A DNA stretch of 6,939 nucleotides from positions 1-6,939 of the forward strand of contig JAYEJB010000075.1 of assembly GCA_034716415.1 (NCBI GenBank), read 5' to 3'. Source of the DNA: JAYEJB01 sp034716415. Lineage in GTDB: Bacteria > Patescibacteriota > Patescibacteriia > SG8-24. The translations under genes were made by a program, and so were the position numbers. The first letter of the stretch is position 1. Every line of letters begins with the position of its first letter. The notes under the pieces are model-generated. The model was given only the letters and a program-made list of their open reading frames with translations, made no database searches and was not told where the DNA came from. Shown here piece by piece: positions 6,035-6,939 of this stretch.

Positions 6035-6760
6035 TCACGGCAGCAGAAGCAGTTTGATTCCGACGACAAGCAGGAAGGCGGCGACAAGATACGCGAACTT
6101 CTTTTCGGGGACATGCCGAAGGATCCGTTTCGCCGCCAGCGCACCGAGCAATGAGATCGGTATGAACAGGAGCAGGCTGTATGACGGGACGCTCTCGATC
6201 GTCGCTCCTCCCAGAAGATAATTGCCGATCCTCGTCACATCGATGAAGAACGCGATCGTGCCGGCGGTAAAAAGGTATACGGCTTTCTTCAGCTTGAACG
6301 CCGCAAGGAACGCGCCACGCACGGCACCGCCGATTCCGAAGATGCCGGCGAAAAATCCGGACATCGCTCCGCCGACAAGCGCGGTCACCCGGTTCTTGGG
6401 GATTCTGAAACCTTTTTTCGCGAGCAGGAACACGACGTAGACGATAAGAAAAACCCCGAGGGCTCTCGACAGGAGCTGTGGCGGCAAAGAAAGGGTGGCC
6501 GTCGATCCGAGATAGCTGAACAGGACTCCTGGGATACCGAACAACGCGATGAGTCGCCAGTCCGCACCTTTCCTGAAGAGCAGCATCTTCCAGACATCTC
6601 CGAACAGATGGATGACACCGACGAAAAGCAGGGTCTCGAGCGGACCGAAAAAGAAAAGCAGGACCGGCACCATTATGGTCGAGGTGCCGAAGCCGGTCAG
6701 CGTTCCCACCATGCTCGCGAGCAAAGTGAGAACGGCGATGCCTAATATTTCCATCTCCAT
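6035..6760 (-). CDS. TauE/SafE-family (TSUP) membrane permease
   Basis: A 241-residue, almost entirely hydrophobic protein with seven or eight membrane segments and a short basic loop in each half (KKGFRIPKNR at 115-124, KRILRHVPEKK at 211-221). Two related glycine-rich motifs start the halves: VGTLTGFGTSTIMVPV (18-33) and AMSGFFAGIFGIGGAVRG (132-149). This internal duplication is the signature of the TauE/SafE (TSUP, PF01925) family. Members move sulfite, sulfoacetate or other organic or sulfur anions across the cytoplasmic membrane. The actual substrate cannot be told here. Length is slightly short but normal. The start at 6760 lies 8 nt after an extended -10 motif with no ribosome site. 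An ATG two codons later (6754) is an alternative. It is monocistronic and converges on the terminator of the zinc-ribbon gene. Confidence 0.88.
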   Translation of the reverse strand: MEMEILGIAVLTLLASMVGTLTGFGTSTIMVPVLLFFFGPLETLLFVGVIHLFGDVWKMLLFRKGADWRLIALFGIPGVLFSYLGSTATLSLPPQLLSRALGVFLIVYVVFLLAKKGFRIPKNRVTALVGGAMSGFFAGIFGIGGAVRGAFLAAFKLKKAVYLFTAGTIAFFIDVTRIGNYLLGGATIESVPSYSLLLFIPISLLGALAAKRILRHVPEKKFAYLVAAFLLVVGIKLLLLP

Positions 6761-6761
6761 A

Positions 6762-6785
6762 TTTGGTCAGTATACCAAAGGTCAG
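6762..6785 (-). promoter_or_regulatory. Permease promoter with overlapping dyad and direct repeat
   Basis: The minus strand reads TG-G-TATACT (6777-6769), an extended -10 with five of six consensus bases, then exactly 8 nt to the ATG at 6760. A perfect dyad TTTGGT-N6-ACCAAA (6762-6779) spans the -10. The hexamer GGTCAG also occurs twice on the plus strand, 15 bp apart (6765-6770 and 6780-6785). The promoter reading is fairly good. Use of the dyad as an operator is inference. Confidence 0.55.
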
Positions 6786-6792
6786 GGACCAA

Positions 6793-6858
6793 GCGGGGAA
6801 AGCAGAGAAAGCGGAGAAAGAACCTTTGTCTCCTTTGTTCCCCTGCCCCCCTTGTCTC
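6793..6858 (+). repeat. 9-bp-period purine tract facing a pyrimidine tract
   Basis: Three tandem 9-bp units GCGGGGAAA, GCAGAGAAA and GCGGAGAAA (6793-6819) are followed after 3 nt by pyrimidine-rich units with the same period: CCTTTGTCT, CCTTTGTTC, CCCTGCCCC and CCTTGTCTC (6823-6858). The purine and pyrimidine arms are partly complementary and could form a long imperfect hairpin. The stretch is non-coding and adjoins the palindromic repeat. Confidence 0.6.
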
Positions 6859-6875
6859 CGACGCCCCCCTCTCTC

Positions 6876-6911
6876 TTGTCATTGCGAGGGAGCGTAGCGA
6901 CCGCGGCAATC
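6876..6911 (+). repeat. Complete copy of palindromic intergenic repeat
   Basis: The element starts TTGTCATTGCGAGGGAGCG and ends ACCGCGGCAATC. Its outer arms ATTGC (6881-6885) and GCAAT (6906-6910) are exact complements, with further partial pairing inside (GG with CC). It is the inverted counterpart of the copy at 1-24. The remaining 28 bases to the window end (6912-6939) show no gene. The element contains no ORF. Confidence 0.75.
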
Positions 6912-6939
6912 CCGTTGGCCTGGGCTCAAATCACGATTC

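Noticed and set aside
6781..6790. GGTC-AGG-GACC mini-hairpin upstream of the permease
   Set aside because: The 4-bp stem is too short for a terminator and has no T-run. It may simply belong to the GGTCAG repeat noted in the promoter entry.
1..6939. Possible use of TGA as a sense codon, as in some CPR lineages
   Set aside because: Several genes end cleanly at TGA just before terminators (140, 4492, 6035), and no gene needs TGA read-through, so the standard code fits.

Overview
The window carries seven protein genes on standard-code, roughly 55% GC DNA with short gaps. I see no tRNA, rRNA, CRISPR array, transposase or phage gene. The gene types, the compact layout and the intergenic palindromic repeat at both ends (core TTGTCATTGCGA...GCGTAGCGA) suggest an uncultured bacterium of the Patescibacteria/CPR type, probably a metagenome contig. 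This placement rests on recalled patterns, not a search, and is only moderately secure. The two repeat copies lie at the extreme ends in opposite orientation, which is what an assembly broken at a repeat would look like.

Layout from left to right. Positions 1-139 hold a truncated repeat copy, a G-run tract and a terminator hairpin. 140-1564 (minus) is a COG2509-type FAD-dependent dehydrogenase. 1601-1636 is a terminator, with a candidate promoter for the dehydrogenase right behind it. 1664-3334 and 3352-4344 (both minus, 17-nt gap) form a two-gene operon: a charged three-helix membrane protein followed by a large exported, possibly lipid-anchored protein. Neither has a known function. A TTGACA-type promoter candidate precedes this operon and the terminator of the next gene lies just beyond. 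4492-4914 (minus) is an ArfB-type ribosome-rescue peptidyl-tRNA hydrolase. Divergent from it, 4962-5615 (plus) is an MsrQ/ferric-reductase-like heme membrane protein, followed by a small zinc-ribbon protein at 5668-5970 and a strong terminator. 6035-6760 (minus) is a TauE/SafE-family permease that converges on that terminator. 6761-6939 holds the permease promoter, a 9-bp-period purine/pyrimidine tract and the second repeat copy.

Two things stand out. First, three independently transcribed genes (arfB, the MsrQ-like gene and the permease) each have a TGnTAnnnT extended -10 motif exactly 8 nt before the ATG and no Shine-Dalgarno sequence, which predicts leaderless mRNAs. The downstream operon genes and the zinc-ribbon gene instead have Shine-Dalgarno-like sites. 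Second, the membrane protein/exported protein pair is the best candidate for an undescribed cell-envelope system. The other genes are familiar families: redox enzyme, heme membrane protein, anion exporter and ribosome rescue. They do not form an obvious single pathway.
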